Below, piece after piece: positions 1 to 12,200 of a DNA stretch of 64,000 nt; position 1 is the stretch's first letter, and every line of letters starts with the position of its first letter. The notes below the pieces were generated by a model, which saw only the letters and a list, made by a program, of their open reading frames with translations, was not told where the DNA came from and did no database searches. This DNA is from Rhabditoides inermis. Lineage: Eukaryota; Nematoda; Chromadorea; Rhabditida; Rhabditidae. The position numbers and the translations under genes were made by a program. The stretch covers positions 186,001 to 250,000 of the forward strand of contig CAWZYM010000389.1 of NCBI GenBank assembly GCA_963966185.1. The letters run 5' to 3'.

Positions 1-961
1 ATGTGCTATTTCTTCTTTTCAATGACCACAGGGTTGTGATAGGAATCGGCGATCGATCCCGCACACCATAGAGTAGAGAGAATAGTGGGAGGGGGTGGGA
101 ACACGTCACCCGGTGGCTCACTAGGCGACGGGGGAGGAGCAAGCGAGAGACGGGCAGAGAGCGGGGGCAGCCGAGACGCGGCGGCTGGTCAGCAACTTGC
201 ACCGCTGCTGCTTTTATAGACGATCGAAATCGGGGTGATGTGCAGGTGTGCGCGGCTACGGTGCGGAGACCGGCTCTCCCCCGCCGGCCCTATATAAACC
301 GTATCGATTCGAGCCACTCGCCAGTTGACAACGCGCCATACTACAGAGTCGTTGGTGAATCTTTGGCGCACAGTTGCAATCTATATTCCAACATAACAAC
401 CTGAGATAGAAATGCGTAAAAAAGTGGACTATTAAAAAAATAATTACGTAAAACAATATACGAAATAGTACTATTATAGAGACAATGCAAATTATTAGAA
501 ACTAGATGAATGCCAATTAAATTATGAGTATACTGATATATTCAAAAATATAAATAAGCAAATAAATGTCAAAACAAACAACTCAAAACAAAAAATAAAA
601 TAATCTGGTTTTATTTTAGAAAATACATAACGCCGTGAGAACTTAAAATCAGTAAACATTTTGCACGATATTGCACAAAACCTTGAGACACTACAAAATT
701 ACTTCATCCTGTTTCTGTCGTTTTTTTTTTGTTATGATGACGTGTTTATCAGTTTTAGTATCTCGATACATACCTTGTCCTTTTTTATCAAGTTTATATC
801 ATCATCTAAAACAATAGCATATTTCATTTCATGTCTCTCTTATGCTTTCTTTTTGTTTTGTTTTTCTCTCTCGTCGGCCACCAAGAGGCTGTTGCGAAAT
901 AAGTCTTCCTATGCAACGTGTGCTTACACTTTGCGCTTTGAGTTCGTGCTTTGCAGGCATT
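1..961. other. Upstream region of the first gene; no coding exon supported
   Basis: The first 350 bases are GC-rich and the rest is AT-rich. I see no open frame with coding character on either strand. The short minus-strand frames across 189-456 have no homology I recognise and no credible splice sites. The region ends at an AG acceptor (about 957) five bases before the ATG at 962, consistent with a trans-splice site for the first gene. Confidence 0.5.
291..298 (+). promoter_or_regulatory. TATA-box-like TATATAAA
   Basis: TATATAAA lies at the edge of a GC-rich block, with a G/C-rich flank on its upstream side as in metazoan core promoters. It is 660 bases from the nearest recognised ATG, so its target is uncertain. 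It may be a chance match. Confidence 0.25.
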
Positions 962-3900
962 ATGACCGAGCCTCCGGATCCAGACCCTCGTTTCTATCAC
1001 TCAAAGGATGAATTGTTTTACGGAGAGGTAAGAGTACTTCTATCGTTATCGTACGCTTCAAAGATCGTCGAGTCGCTAAAAAAATAATAGAATTTTTTTT
1101 TAAAATCAAACGTTTTAATATTCCTACATGGGCGGTTTAGATAGTTGACATTTACAACGGAGACCCCCATGATATGATGCCGCGTCATCGTCTCCGCCTG
1201 TTCTGTGCCAGCGTGGGATACGTGCACCTCCCCTGGCCCGCCCCGTTCAACAAGGATTACTGCGTTGACACGCGTGAGTCTATATCTACACGTCATTATA
1301 CATTACTATCAGAAAAATGTGATTTAGGTGGCATGAAGAAAGATCCTCGGAGGCTGGACAAAGAGTCGATTGCTACCTGGAAAAAATTCGGACTCAGTTT
1401 CAACTCCCTCGAGAACGTTAGTTGTTCTTGACGTTTTTTTTTAATTATCGCGGTAATACAATTTGTTTCCAGCGATGGGATGCACACTCGGTGGAAGACT
1501 GTTCGTCGCCGTTCCGTGTTGGAATCCACAAGGAGCAAGTGAAGATGAGGGTACGTTTATTCCATAATTACTTATTTCAAGGTTTGTATAATGATGATGT
1601 TGAATCCGTTACGGTTACAGATCCCGCGCAAAGACGAAGAAGGCTACGATGTGAGGATGCTGCCCAAATGGACAGTGCAGCACACGGGTATGGCCTCATT
1701 TCTTTGATCATGTTGTCTATATATACAATGCAGGTCTTCATGGCACAGTGCTGAGTGTGTGTGATCACATTGTATGGGTGTGGCACAAGCGCGCCGGTCT
1801 CACTCCCTGCCCTGTCTTTCGGGCTGCTGTCAATGAGAGGGGCGAGGTGGGTATTCGAATCTCCGAATCCTAGCATGACCTCGACGGTGTTTAGGATGAT
1901 CCGGTGTTGCTGCGTCCGTCGGACCTCTTTCCGGGCCAGGTGGTCGAGTACGACGCCCGCGTGTACCACAACAAGGACTCGCCCAGCCGCTACTATGCAC
2001 ACGTTGTTAGTATTATAGGACATATATGTACTGATCTATGTGTATCAGGGCTTCAATCTGCGCGGTGGTGACCCGGAGTCCGTGAGCGATAGCGGTCTCC
2101 TATTCCTCTCTTGGAAACAGGTAAAATTCAGAGTTCAAAATTGGTTTTGTGAGTTGATGTGTTGTTTAGATGGAGGATGATTACACAGTGGCGGTTCTGG
2201 ATGAGAAGCAGCTGCACCCGACGCTGTTGTACCTGGACGACGGCCAGCGGCCCGCCAACACCACCTTCATCTGCTTCCCCCTCACATGCCCCACCAAGCA
2301 GATACACGCATGCTTCTGTGATGGTGGAGACACCTTTCGGGTAACCATTCATCCACTTTCGTTTTTGAACCCTTCATTACAGTGGACGTTCTCGGGTTCT
2401 GACGACGACGACGACTACACTACGGAACGTCTCGCCGAATTCACTGCCAAGGTCGTCATTTGTTTATAATTAATAGTTAATGAAGTACGTTTTAGGCTGC
2501 TGAGTTCGCGGGTGCGGCGTGGGACATTGACGACTTGGAGCAATGGGAGGAAGAGGAAGAAGATGAAGATACGTTGAGGGCGGAAGATATCGAGGAGCAG
2601 GCAGTCTCGGAGAGAGATCGCGCTCTCGCCAGTAACCCATATGTAAGTGTGAGGCTATGGGGTTCTTGCTAACCACTATCCCTTCCTACCTCTTGTTTGT
2701 TTCAGTCCAGCTCTTCGCCCACCATACAGGCACTGAAGGAGCGCTACAGACGGAACCACCTCACACACTACTTGGATTGCAACGTCAGTAGCTACTTATT
2801 TCAAATATGTAGTGAAGTAGTATAAGTGTAGATAGATGAGAGGAAGAGAGTCTGCGTGCGCATGTGCGTTAGACAAGAGAAGGTTAGAGCACCGTATTTC
2901 GAGCTAGACGCAAAGTATAAGAAAAAACTATCGCTGTGACGCAGGATGCGTATAATACGCTCTTCTTTCAGAACCGTTGGAAGGTGAACAAGTTCTATGC
3001 GCGTTTCAAGCCGAAGCCGAAGCCTGCGTTGAATCGTCCCCGCTCTGGCTGGTCTCGTCCGTATCGGCCCCGCCCCACTCCCAAGTACAAGGAGAGACGC
3101 AAGAAGTGGACCGCGCACCAAGTGGAGGTGAAGCCGCCGCCAGACAGGGACTGGGAGCAGTTCAGAGTGGAGCAGCGACAGAGGGTCGCCGACGGCACAC
3201 AGAAGCGAGTCAACATACGAGGTGACCCGCTGGTGCAGGAGGCGATCGCGCGGTACGAAAGGGAGCGCCAGCAGCTGACTAAGAAGCCCGTGCTCACCCT
3301 TCAACTCGACTTGAGCACCCTGCTGGTGAGTGATAGCTGGCACTGACTGGTGTCACCACATGTGACCTCCTCTTTCAGAGTGACACTGACGAAGACGAGT
3401 GCCCGACCCCACCTCCTTCTCGCAACGACACATCGATTCCATCGTTTGCAGAGGGTAAGTGGTTAGCGAAACGTATATCATCCATGTTGTTTGTTGGCTA
3501 TGTTGGTTTTATTATTGGTTCTTGATTGTTTGCTGATTGGTGCATGATTGTGTTGTGTTGTCAGCTTTTCGTACGTCGTGCACTGTGGACCGTGCGGGCT
3601 CGGGCTCAGTGATGGCCAACAGGGACTGGTGTGCTCGTCCCGCCCCCGCCCCCGCTCCCGCCCCCGCCCCCGCCCCCGCTCCTGTCCGGCCTCGCCCCCG
3701 CCACCTCGACGACGGCTTCAACTACCATCCCTTCTGGACCGATCCTCCTAGTGGGTTCATCTTCCGCACCGTTGTGTCGCACGGTTTTTTGTTGTTGTTT
3801 GAATGCAGTGTGTGTCGCACGGTTTTTTGTTGTTGTTTCAATGCAGTGCACCGTTTTACTCTAATTGTGTAGTGTTTCATAGTAGTACTCTAGCAAATGT

Positions 3901-6900
3901 GATTGACTTTTTTCAGAGAACACGTGCAATCTTCCGGTGGTGTACGCAGACGGTATTCCGTCTCCTCCTCCGCGGGGCCAGTCGCCGCCTCCCGCCGGCC
4001 ACTTTGTCTATCCGGGTGTGCGTGCCGCGTCGCCGCCGGCCCCAGTGGCCCCCCCACACCCACTGACTCTCCCCGCATCCGGCCGTCCGAGCCCGCCTCG
4101 CTACAGCATCTTCAAAACCCGCGTCATTGAACTGGTGAGTGGGAGGTGCAAGTGAACAGACGACGAGCTGCGTTCAGGGTGAGTCTTATGTCTCAAACAC
4201 TTCCCGCTGGTCAGAGGCCGATCCCGAGTCCAAGCACGACCAATCGGTATGTGTGTTTTGAAGACAGGCCTGGCTGGTTTGCAATATCTTATCGGTTTGA
4301 TCGTTTTCACGTTCTGCCTGATAGGATAGCGCACCATTGATTCCTAAATTCTGGATGTACGTGATTCATGTATGTTTACTTTTTTAACGTGTCTCGTGTC
4401 TGTTTAGCCAGTCCCGAGTGTGCAGAGTGGGAAGGCTGGCATGGACATGGACTCGTCGTCGCCTCGCAAGTACTCACCACCCACCTCGTCCGTGTTCGAC
4501 CCCCGCAACGTGAGTGCGAGGGAAAATATGTCAAGGTGTGGTTGTGATAATACAAAGCGCGTGTTGTGCAGCAGTCTCGCTTGGCCATGGCCCGCTCGGA
4601 GTCGCTGCGTGCCCCGCCGCCCGCCCTCGTGTCGTACAACAAGTACCCAAAGGGCCAGTCGGTGTTCTCCTCGCAGTCGGATCCGTCGCTGGGAGGAGAG
4701 ACGCCGCGAGCGCACTCGTCCGTCGAGACTCGCCGCAACCAGTCGCAGCAGCAGATGCGCCAGCTGGAAGAGGACATACGCGTGAACAGGGAGAGGCAGG
4801 AGGTGATCGAAAGGGAAGGGCTGGCCGCCGCCGCGCGCCTAGACAACAGACTCGAGGTGAGTGTGCGAGGGCAAAGGGAAGAACATTGGTTATATGAGCT
4901 CATTTCAGAAGATATCTGCGACCGGTAGGCAGACACCCAACGAGTCTCACTTTCTGGGACTGATGACGGAGAGTGCAAGTGGAAAGGTGGGTAGATCTTT
5001 TGGATTCATGTCTATAACACACGATCCGCGTAAGAACCGGACGAGGTGGGACCTAGGAACTTAGTGCGCGGTTATAGGGGTTTTCAAGAGTGCTCTACAA
5101 GGTAGTATAGGTGGTTTTGTCCCAATATGCAAATTTGGTCAGTTAAGGGACCATGACCTCAAATCAGTCAGTTTTTGTCCAAAATTATTTTTTATTAGCT
5201 TGTTCGATTTGTCTTGATAATTTAAGACTTTTTGTACATAAACATTTTTTTTCATAAAACAAAAAAGAAAAAAGTTATGATCAAAATTTTTTCAAAAAAT
5301 TTCATATTTCATTTTTTTGAGATCTTTTCGCCTCGAAACAACAAAAACGACCAACACCATTCGATTTTACGCGTTTAATCAAATTAGTGTGATTTTTTTC
5401 GTGAAAATCTGGTGTTGCCTTTTCTTCCATCCAGAGCGATGAAAATGGCCCGAAATAAGAATTTTGCGATTCACCGCCATTTTCCAAGTCTTTCGTTTCG
5501 AAACAACAGAAACCACTACTATATTCGGATTCTACATTTTTTAGTTAGTATTAGTTTTGGTTTATAGCCAAATCCGATGTTGCCTTTTCTTCCATCCAGA
5601 GCGATGAAAATGGCTCGAAATCAAAACTTTGCGTTTTCCCGCCATTTTCCAAGTATTTCGTTCTGATACAACATAAATCACTACTATATTCGGATTCTAC
5701 ACCTCTTGATTAGTATATGTGTTGGTTTACAGCCAAATCCGGTGTTGCCTTTTTGCTCATTTAAGGCGATGAAAGTGGCTCAAATGTGAAAATTCGCATT
5801 TTCCTGTCACTTTTAAATTTTATCCATCTGAAATAACAAAAACCACTTACATATTCGGATTCTGCACCTTTTTATTAGTCTACGTAATTGTTTTTATACG
5901 AATGTAGTGTTGCCTTCTGGCGTTATCATGAAATTTTGCAATTGATAGTTAGGCCATTTTCAACATCACGGATGAACACAAAGGCAACATCAGATTTGCC
6001 TGAAAACAACTACACAGACTAATTCAAAGGTGCAAAATCCGAATATAATAGTGATTTTTGTTTTTTCGGATTGGAAGATATAAAAAATGGCGGTAAAACG
6101 CAAAATTTTTATTTCGGGCCATTTTCATCGCTCTGGATGGAAGAAAAGGCAACACCAGATTTTCACGAAAAAAATCATAGTAATTTGATTTAACGCGTAA
6201 AATCGAATGGTGTTGGTCGTTTTTGTTGTTTCGTGGCGAAAAGATCTCAAAAAAAATAAAATATGAAATTTTTTGAAAAATTTCGATCATAACTTTTTTC
6301 TTTTTTGTTTTATGAAAAAAATGTTTATGTACAAAAAGTCTTATAATATCAAGACAAATCGAACAAGCTATTAAAAAATAATTTTGGACAAAAACTGACT
6401 GATTTGAGGTCATGGTCCCTTAACTGACCAAATTTGCATATTGAGACAAAACCACCTATACTACCTTGTAGAGCAGCCTTGAAAAACATTATAAACGCGC
6501 ACTTAGCTCCTAGGTCCCACCTGCCCGAAATTCGTCCGATTCTTACGCGGATCGTGTGGTAATATAATGTATGTTTAGGCGTCGGTTCCCGTTGTGCGCA
6601 CGCATATATGGATCAAGGCGGAGAGGCTGATAGAGCAGGTTGTCGACATCTCCACCGACATTGTCGACGACGTATGTTGGGAGGGTGCAAGAGATGAGTA
6701 TGCAATGTGTTCAGGATGTGATCGAGTGGCTATCGTGTTTGGTTCCTCGCGAAAAGTCAGACAAGGTGAGTGTGTTTGTGTGTTCGTTCTCTTTTCACCG
6801 ATTTGTATTTTAGGTGAGTCTGGAGCTGCTTCGTGTGGCTCTCTTGTTTGTTCCCAGGTTCAACGAGGTCGTGGCAGACAAAATGTACGTTCATTTAGAT

Positions 6901-6957
6901 AATCTAGATTTTTATTGTTGTTTTAGTCGCTTGTTCCTGCAGCAGGCTGGTCGCTGA
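962..6957 (+). CDS. Large unrecognised protein, about 20-25 exons, Pro/Arg-rich centre
   Basis: I do not recognise this protein. Exons chain in phase from MTEPPDPDPRFYHSKDEL at 962 (exon to 1027) to a TGA at 6955-6957, giving roughly 900-1,000 residues. The N-terminal third is compact and hydrophobic enough to be folded (for example GLHGTVLSVCDHIVWVWHKR and a PGQVVEYDARVYHN segment). The middle has an acidic stretch (QWEEEEEDED), then a basic Arg/Pro segment and an Ala-Pro repeat near 3640-3685. The C-terminal third has a Gln/Arg-rich likely coiled coil (QQQMRQLEEDIRVNRERQEV). No signal peptide or membrane segment is evident. The start follows an AG acceptor by five bases. One intron (about 4988-6578) holds a 1.54-kb fold-back element. 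A polyA signal lies at 7247, and the gene is probably first in an operon with the next two. Confidence 0.75.
3640..3685 (+). repeat. CCCGCC-type repeat encoding an Ala-Pro run
   Basis: A short GC-rich tandem repeat inside a coding exon of the first gene reads Ala-Pro about nine times in the gene frame. Copies are imperfect only by CCC/CTC changes. Such a run would form a stiff extended linker between the Arg-rich segment and the downstream part of the protein. Confidence 0.8.
5018..6558. mobile_element. Dyad-symmetric fold-back (MITE-like) element in an intron
   Basis: The two ends are near-perfect inverted copies. CACACGATCCGCGTAAGAA begins at 5018, and its reverse complement ends at 6558. 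The match continues inward for roughly 500 bases on each side, through a TAGGTCCCAC block, an ACCTATACTACCTTGTAGAG block and a poly-T/poly-A stretch. The left arm lacks about ten bases present in the right arm. The centre carries 165-bp tandem units in both orientations. There is no transposase frame, so it is non-autonomous. I could not define a target-site duplication with confidence. It sits wholly inside an intron of the first gene, so it is removed by splicing. Confidence 0.9.
5411..6156. repeat. 165-bp tandem units, direct then inverted, inside the fold-back element
   Basis: The motif (g/a)(g/a)TGTTGCCT recurs at 5411, 5576, 5741 and 5906, a constant 165-base period. Most units continue into a shared text containing ATCCAGAGCGATGAAAATGG and ATATTCGGATTCT. 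On the right side the same unit appears inverted (AGGCAACA at 5982 and 6147, again 165 apart). The units diverge progressively toward the centre of the dyad near 5950. Confidence 0.9.
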
Positions 6958-7246
6958 GCGCCGCACTCGCAATAGTATGTTCTACACCTCATGATCTGCA
7001 GATTTACAGTATCGATTAGTTGTTTTGTTGCAAAGATTTCCCCAGAGCTTATTGGATTTTCTACTGAATAGAATAGTATTTTATTTTATGACGTTAACGT
7101 CAGTTTTTTCTTTCCTCATGTCTGCTTGCCTTTCTGCGCATGCTACTTACACGGTGCGTCATTGATTCTGTTCATCTCGATTCATTCCCCCTCAGAAGCT
7201 TTCCGTTGTTCCGTTATGGTTCTCGATTCAGCAGTGCCTCCATGCC

Positions 7247-7252
7247 AATAAA
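7247..7252 (+). terminator. PolyA signal AATAAA of the first gene
   Basis: AATAAA lies 290 bases after the TGA at 6957 and 105 bases before the next ATG. That spacing is typical of a nematode intercistronic region rather than of independent genes. Confidence 0.7.
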
Positions 7253-7357
7253 TATTTGATGAGATGCTAGTTGTTGCAATAGTTTTTCTATGAACCTGTT
7301 GAATGCAGTGTGATACTTTCTCTTCTCCAACTCTTTGTCCTATTTGTGGTTGTGTAG

Positions 7358-9035
7358 ATGGAGGGTATTCGTCGTCGTTTCGACGACTACCTCTTGAGAA
7401 TCTGGCCCTACGTGCACATCCTCCAACTAGCCGCGCTGTCTGCCGTTAGTATAATCTTGCAGCATATCAGTGACGATGACTCTTCGGAGATACATGCCAT
7501 CATAGTCTTCACTCTATGTGTTTTCTTGTTCACCAGGAGCCAAATGGAGTACAATGATTTTCATTTCCTTTCTAAAGAATCAATTCTCTACTTGATGTTC
7601 ATCAATGAGCTGTTTACGAAAATTTGCACAAAAGAAACTTACACAATTCTCTTTGATAAAAGAATAACCGTAATCTTTGTCACCCCAGTTGTAGCGTGTC
7701 TAGTTTCGCGCCAAATCCCACCAGATCCGGAGGAAACTGAGGAGGAAAGCTTGTTCGAAATGCTGTATCGTTGGTGGGTCATTTTCTGGTACTCGCGACC
7801 AGCTAGGGCGGCCCCTGTAGCCATAGAGGGAGACGGGGTTGCGGCTATCGAGCATGTAGCGGATGTTGAGTTAGATGTGGTATTGGAAAGGGTAGAGGCT
7901 AGGGAGAGTGCTGCGATAGGGTTGGCAATGAGAGAGACAGCGCGCGTGGAGGAGGGTGTGGCGGTAGTGGAAGAGGAGGGCGAGACAGCCGATCGGCCCT
8001 CCATCTTCGAGGTGGGCTGTTGCACTATTGTGCTCTGTGAGTAGTCGCTGTGTTCAGACAGTGTGCTCGCCTTGTGTCCGCCGTCGCCGTCGTCTCTCCC
8101 CTCCGGCCCCTCCTCCCGTCCGACTCCTCCCCATCCCACCCAACAGTGTATTCGCTGTCCCTTCCACCCGCATGCTTGTGAGTGTACACTCTGCATTCCA
8201 CTTTTATACTGAGTGTTTAGGCGGAGAAGAGGGCTGCTGATGTGGACGTTGTGGAAGTACGAGTGGATGAACGGACAGAGGAGCCCGAGAAGGCAGCGGT
8301 CGAAGAGGAGCGAGTGGATGTGAAGCAGCGAATCCGAGACACGGAGGTGTGTGCAGTCCCGTGTCCTACTTGTCATCCTCCCTCCCAGAGTGCAATGCGT
8401 CGCTTCCGCAGGGTGCGTGATGTGATTGAACACGGCGGTCTGGAGGCCACACTTCCCTTCAGTCCACACGTCGCGGTCAGTCCACCCTCCAACAACAGGA
8501 TACATTGTGTGTGTGTGATTCAGAACCTCCCCTGTGTGAGCGATGCGGACGAGAGGATGTCAGTGTTCTTGGATTTGATGCGAGACGACACGGTGCTCTC
8601 CTCGCTCTCCTCCGCCCGCATACCACCTGCAGCCACTCGACCCACACCCTCCACTCGCACTCGCCAGGCGTCCGGATTCACGGGCGAGGTCGGCTATTGC
8701 AGATATCGACTCATTTAGCGCGTTTGTTTCAGAAGGAGATTGTGTCGGTGTGGAATGGCCTGATGTGTGTGAGTCAGCAACTCCTGGACTATGACGAGGT
8801 GCGATCGATAAGGTGTTATCAGTGTGAGTGTGTGTTGCAGGTGCGTGAGTGGCGTGCTGTGTATGGGCAGGGGAGGGCGGGTGATGTTCGGTCCGCTCTG
8901 GCCGCAGCCGTGGCAGTGCGTGCGGCTCTCGACGTGGGTCCCCTCGCAAATGCCATTCTCCGCCACACCCACCCCGACCTCCACTTCCACCACATTGAAC
9001 GCATACTCAATCAACATTTCAATATCGTGTCGTGA
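7358..9035 (+). CDS. Unrecognised protein with N-terminal membrane segments
   Basis: No family recognised. ATG 7358 directly abuts an AG acceptor (TGTGTAG), which suggests trans-splicing at the start codon. Exon 1 runs to about 8011 and is followed by in-phase exons 8058-8177, 8221-8346, about 8389-8475, about 8524-8685, about 8733-8801 and about 8841-9035 (TGA). The N-terminus has two hydrophobic stretches (YVHILQLAALSAVSIIL and AIIVFTLCVFLFT) that could span a membrane. The middle is very acidic (VELDVVLERVEARE, EEGVAVVEEEGE). The C-terminus is Ala/Arg-rich and helical (DVRSALAAAVAVRAALDVG) and ends HFNIVS. The polyA signal is at 9133-9138, and 155 bases later comes the next gene's acceptor and ATG. 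It is probably the middle gene of an operon. Confidence 0.75.
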
Positions 9036-9132
9036 GTCATCCAGTTCCCACACTGGACACGCCCATCTATATGTTTCGTCAGATCTGATCATCGGTGCTT
9101 GCTATTTGCTATCTTTGTATTTGTTCCATGTA

Positions 9133-9138
9133 AATAAA
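9133..9138 (+). terminator. PolyA signal AATAAA of the second gene
   Basis: AATAAA lies about 100 bases after the stop at 9035 and about 150 bases before the AG|ATG of the dehydrogenase gene. It fits an operon-type intercistronic spacing. Confidence 0.7.
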
Positions 9139-9289
9139 GGATTTGTAGTGTTTGGTGTTGTTCTGTCTTGAGGACAAACTGTTTGCAACAGTGATATATC
9201 TGAAGTTTTTTGATAACATATTTTATTGGTGTTTATCTGAAGTTGTTGATTACATGATTTATTGCTTTTTCCTGTACAGATGGACGTTT

Positions 9290-12200
9290 CCGACGAGGAA
9301 AACAGCTTCCCCACGGTGATCCTCTATGTGGCTGTTTTCGGAGCCGCCCTCTTCCTCCTCAGGTAGCCAGCCTTCTTATTAATCGATTCATTTATGTATA
9401 GTAAAAAAAGATCCCACATGCCACTCATGGTGTATTGTTGTGCAGCACCACCGACAAGCCTATAACAATTTTGAATCAAAATGGTTCGACCGCGAAAAGG
9501 CTGGGTCAGCCGGCCAGAAAACAGCTGATCAGCTGTTTTGTTGTTCTCTGTGATGTTTGTTTGTTTATATGTAATATATTTGTTTCTATTGTTTATCACA
9601 TATGAAATATTAGACCTCTCTACGATGTTCATGTTAATTGCATTGAAGTTTTCGCAAACAAGCTCTAAAAACACTTTTCGAAATCACTGTCGCGCTTCGG
9701 ATTTAGTTCTTTTATTTTTTTATAATGTTTGCTATTAGATATGCAAAGAAATTATTTGTTCACAATGACGCTGCCCGGCCGGTCGAAGTTTCACGAGCTG
9801 AACGACGGCGCCTCGTTCACATTGCACGGCAGCTTGTTCAGGTGTGTTCCCATTTTGTCTTGTTGTTATCTTTTGTTTTTATAATGTGAATAATATTGTA
9901 AATGCGTGGTATTAAACTACTCCGCAACGTTATTCGTTCAGAGTGCGCGTTGACTGATGCGTGCGTACGCTGCGATGCGGGTGCTGCTCAACAACTCGAG
10001 CGCGGTCACCGATCGTGATCCATCACTATCGGATACTGCCTCATGAGAGGGTAAGGATATTGTTGATTGTATTCACGACTGCGTAAGATATTTGTATGTG
10101 TTTCGTTCGTGCATGTTGGTTGCAGGAATCTTCCCTGCCGAAGCCGAACTCCACGCAGCCGATGGTTCGCCGCCTGCGACTTTCTCTTCTCACACGCCTT
10201 ATCACTAAGGTATGTATTCTATGACTATGTGATTTAAAGTGACAATTTTATTGATCCGCAATCGGAAAAATTTTGAATTTTGAATTGGCGCGCTTTACAA
10301 ATTCTGGCTATAACTATTGAACTCGAGATGCATATCACATAGGGATATGTTTATCGGATTCTACGACTTCAGTTTATGCTAGAAACTGTATTTCATATCA
10401 AAATTTTATTTCAAAATTCCCGTCATTCAAGACGTTTTAGACACTCAGCTGTGATGTAACCTCACTTTTTACCCATAAAGCATTCAAAATCAACTATTTT
10501 TTGGAGCAAAAAATAGTTTAAAATCATGAAAAAAGTTCTAGTTTTCAGGTTTAGTAGATGTTATTCCATGTTTCCATTAACTTTTCATCAGTATAATATC
10601 ATTTTTAAGTGAAATTGTCACTTTAATGGTGCTGACAAATTGGTCGATTGTTCACCAATATCATTTGTATTGTACTTCACATGAATGTTGTTACGATAGC
10701 GGTCTGGTTTGAAACTTATTCGTTACAGGTGCTGTGGGAGGAATGACTCGCCCTTCCGACTGCCAGCTGCAGCGACTCCGGCGCGACTCCGACCACAACT
10801 CACCGCGCGTTTTGTCAATAATATAATATTGAACATTCATTTTTGTTCCGTACTGTAATAAACGCGTGTGTTTTGCCATAGTTGGTTGCGTAATACCATC
10901 ACTGAAAGTCGTCAATGCATTCTGTGTTCTTGGTTTTATGTTTCTGACTGTAAGAGGGGGGGGGGGGGTGCTCGAATGTTTTTCAAAATACGGTTTACGG
11001 TCAAATCACTGTATCACCAAGATCTCGCTGAGCGCCGAGTTCATGTTTGCGCGTCTTCGAGATAGATATTTGCTGCATTCGCATGGAGAGCAACTAGCTG
11101 CATAGTGCAGTGGCAGCGCAGTTGTCTCTAAATACTGCGCGCGTTCGTGCCCCCCGCGGGTTCGAGTCCCGTGGTGGGAAGAGATTTTGCTCACTGCAAA
11201 ATGTCAAGAAAATTGTAAACAAAATCCGCAAGAGAGTGAGAGGGGTTGTAAGCCCCGCCCATCGCTTGCGAATCATATATTTCGCCGTTGGCAGAGTGGC
11301 ATGTGGGATCCAAGTCGACTATACTAATCGGTTACAGGCGCTACCTGAAGGGTGCCCAGTTCACAGAGCGCGCTTCCGCCAAGGAGAAGGTGAATATTTT
11401 GCTGATTTTGTCGCGTACTACATACTTATGTTTGGGTGTTTGTGATCACTGGCGCGAACAGCGGCCTCGGCTTGGAGACGGCGAGGGAGATCAATCTGCG
11501 CAAGGGCAAGGTGTACATGCTGTGTCGCAGCGAGGAGCGCGCCAACGACGCCAGGATCAAGCTCGTCCGCGTGAGTATCTATCCCAGCCCCCTTTCTATC
11601 TCAACCCTCCTCTTCAGATGGGCTGTGACGCTACCCGTCTCATCTACGAGCAGTGCGATCTCGCCTCCTTTGAATCGATTCGCAAGTGCGCCGACAACCT
11701 GAAAAAGGGTGGGGTGGTTTCCTGTGTCTATGTCTACTGTTGCCCTGTTCAGCCGAGCGCCACATTGATGTGCTGATCAACAACGCGGCAGTCATGTTCT
11801 ACCCCAAGTTCGAGCTGACCACAGATGGACACGAGATGACATGGCAGAGCAACCATCTGGGTACGAGAGGGGGAGATATGGGGATGAAGGAGTGGGTTGT
11901 TACAGGCCACGTGCTGCTGACTGAGCTGCTGCTGCCTCTGCTGCAGGCCGCTCCCGCCGCCAGGGTCATCTGTGTCAGCAGCCTCCTCCACAAGAGGGTA
12001 TAACACAACGTTGAAGATTAGACTGTTCTCTTGCTTCAGGCGAAGGGCGTTGACTTGTCTTCGGTGGACTCTAAGAAGTCGTTCAACATGTTCACTCCGT
12101 ACAACGTGTCCAAGCTGGCCAATGTGATGCACGCACGCGAGCTCACCCGCAGGCTCAGGAAGGACGGCGTCCACAACGTACGTCTCTCTTTTTTTCTATG

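Noticed and set aside
5018..6558. Autonomous DNA transposon
   Set aside because: No transposase frame. The only frames are short and lie in the repeats.
11096..11180. Functional tRNA gene
   Set aside because: The acceptor stem does not pair and there is no normal anticodon arm.
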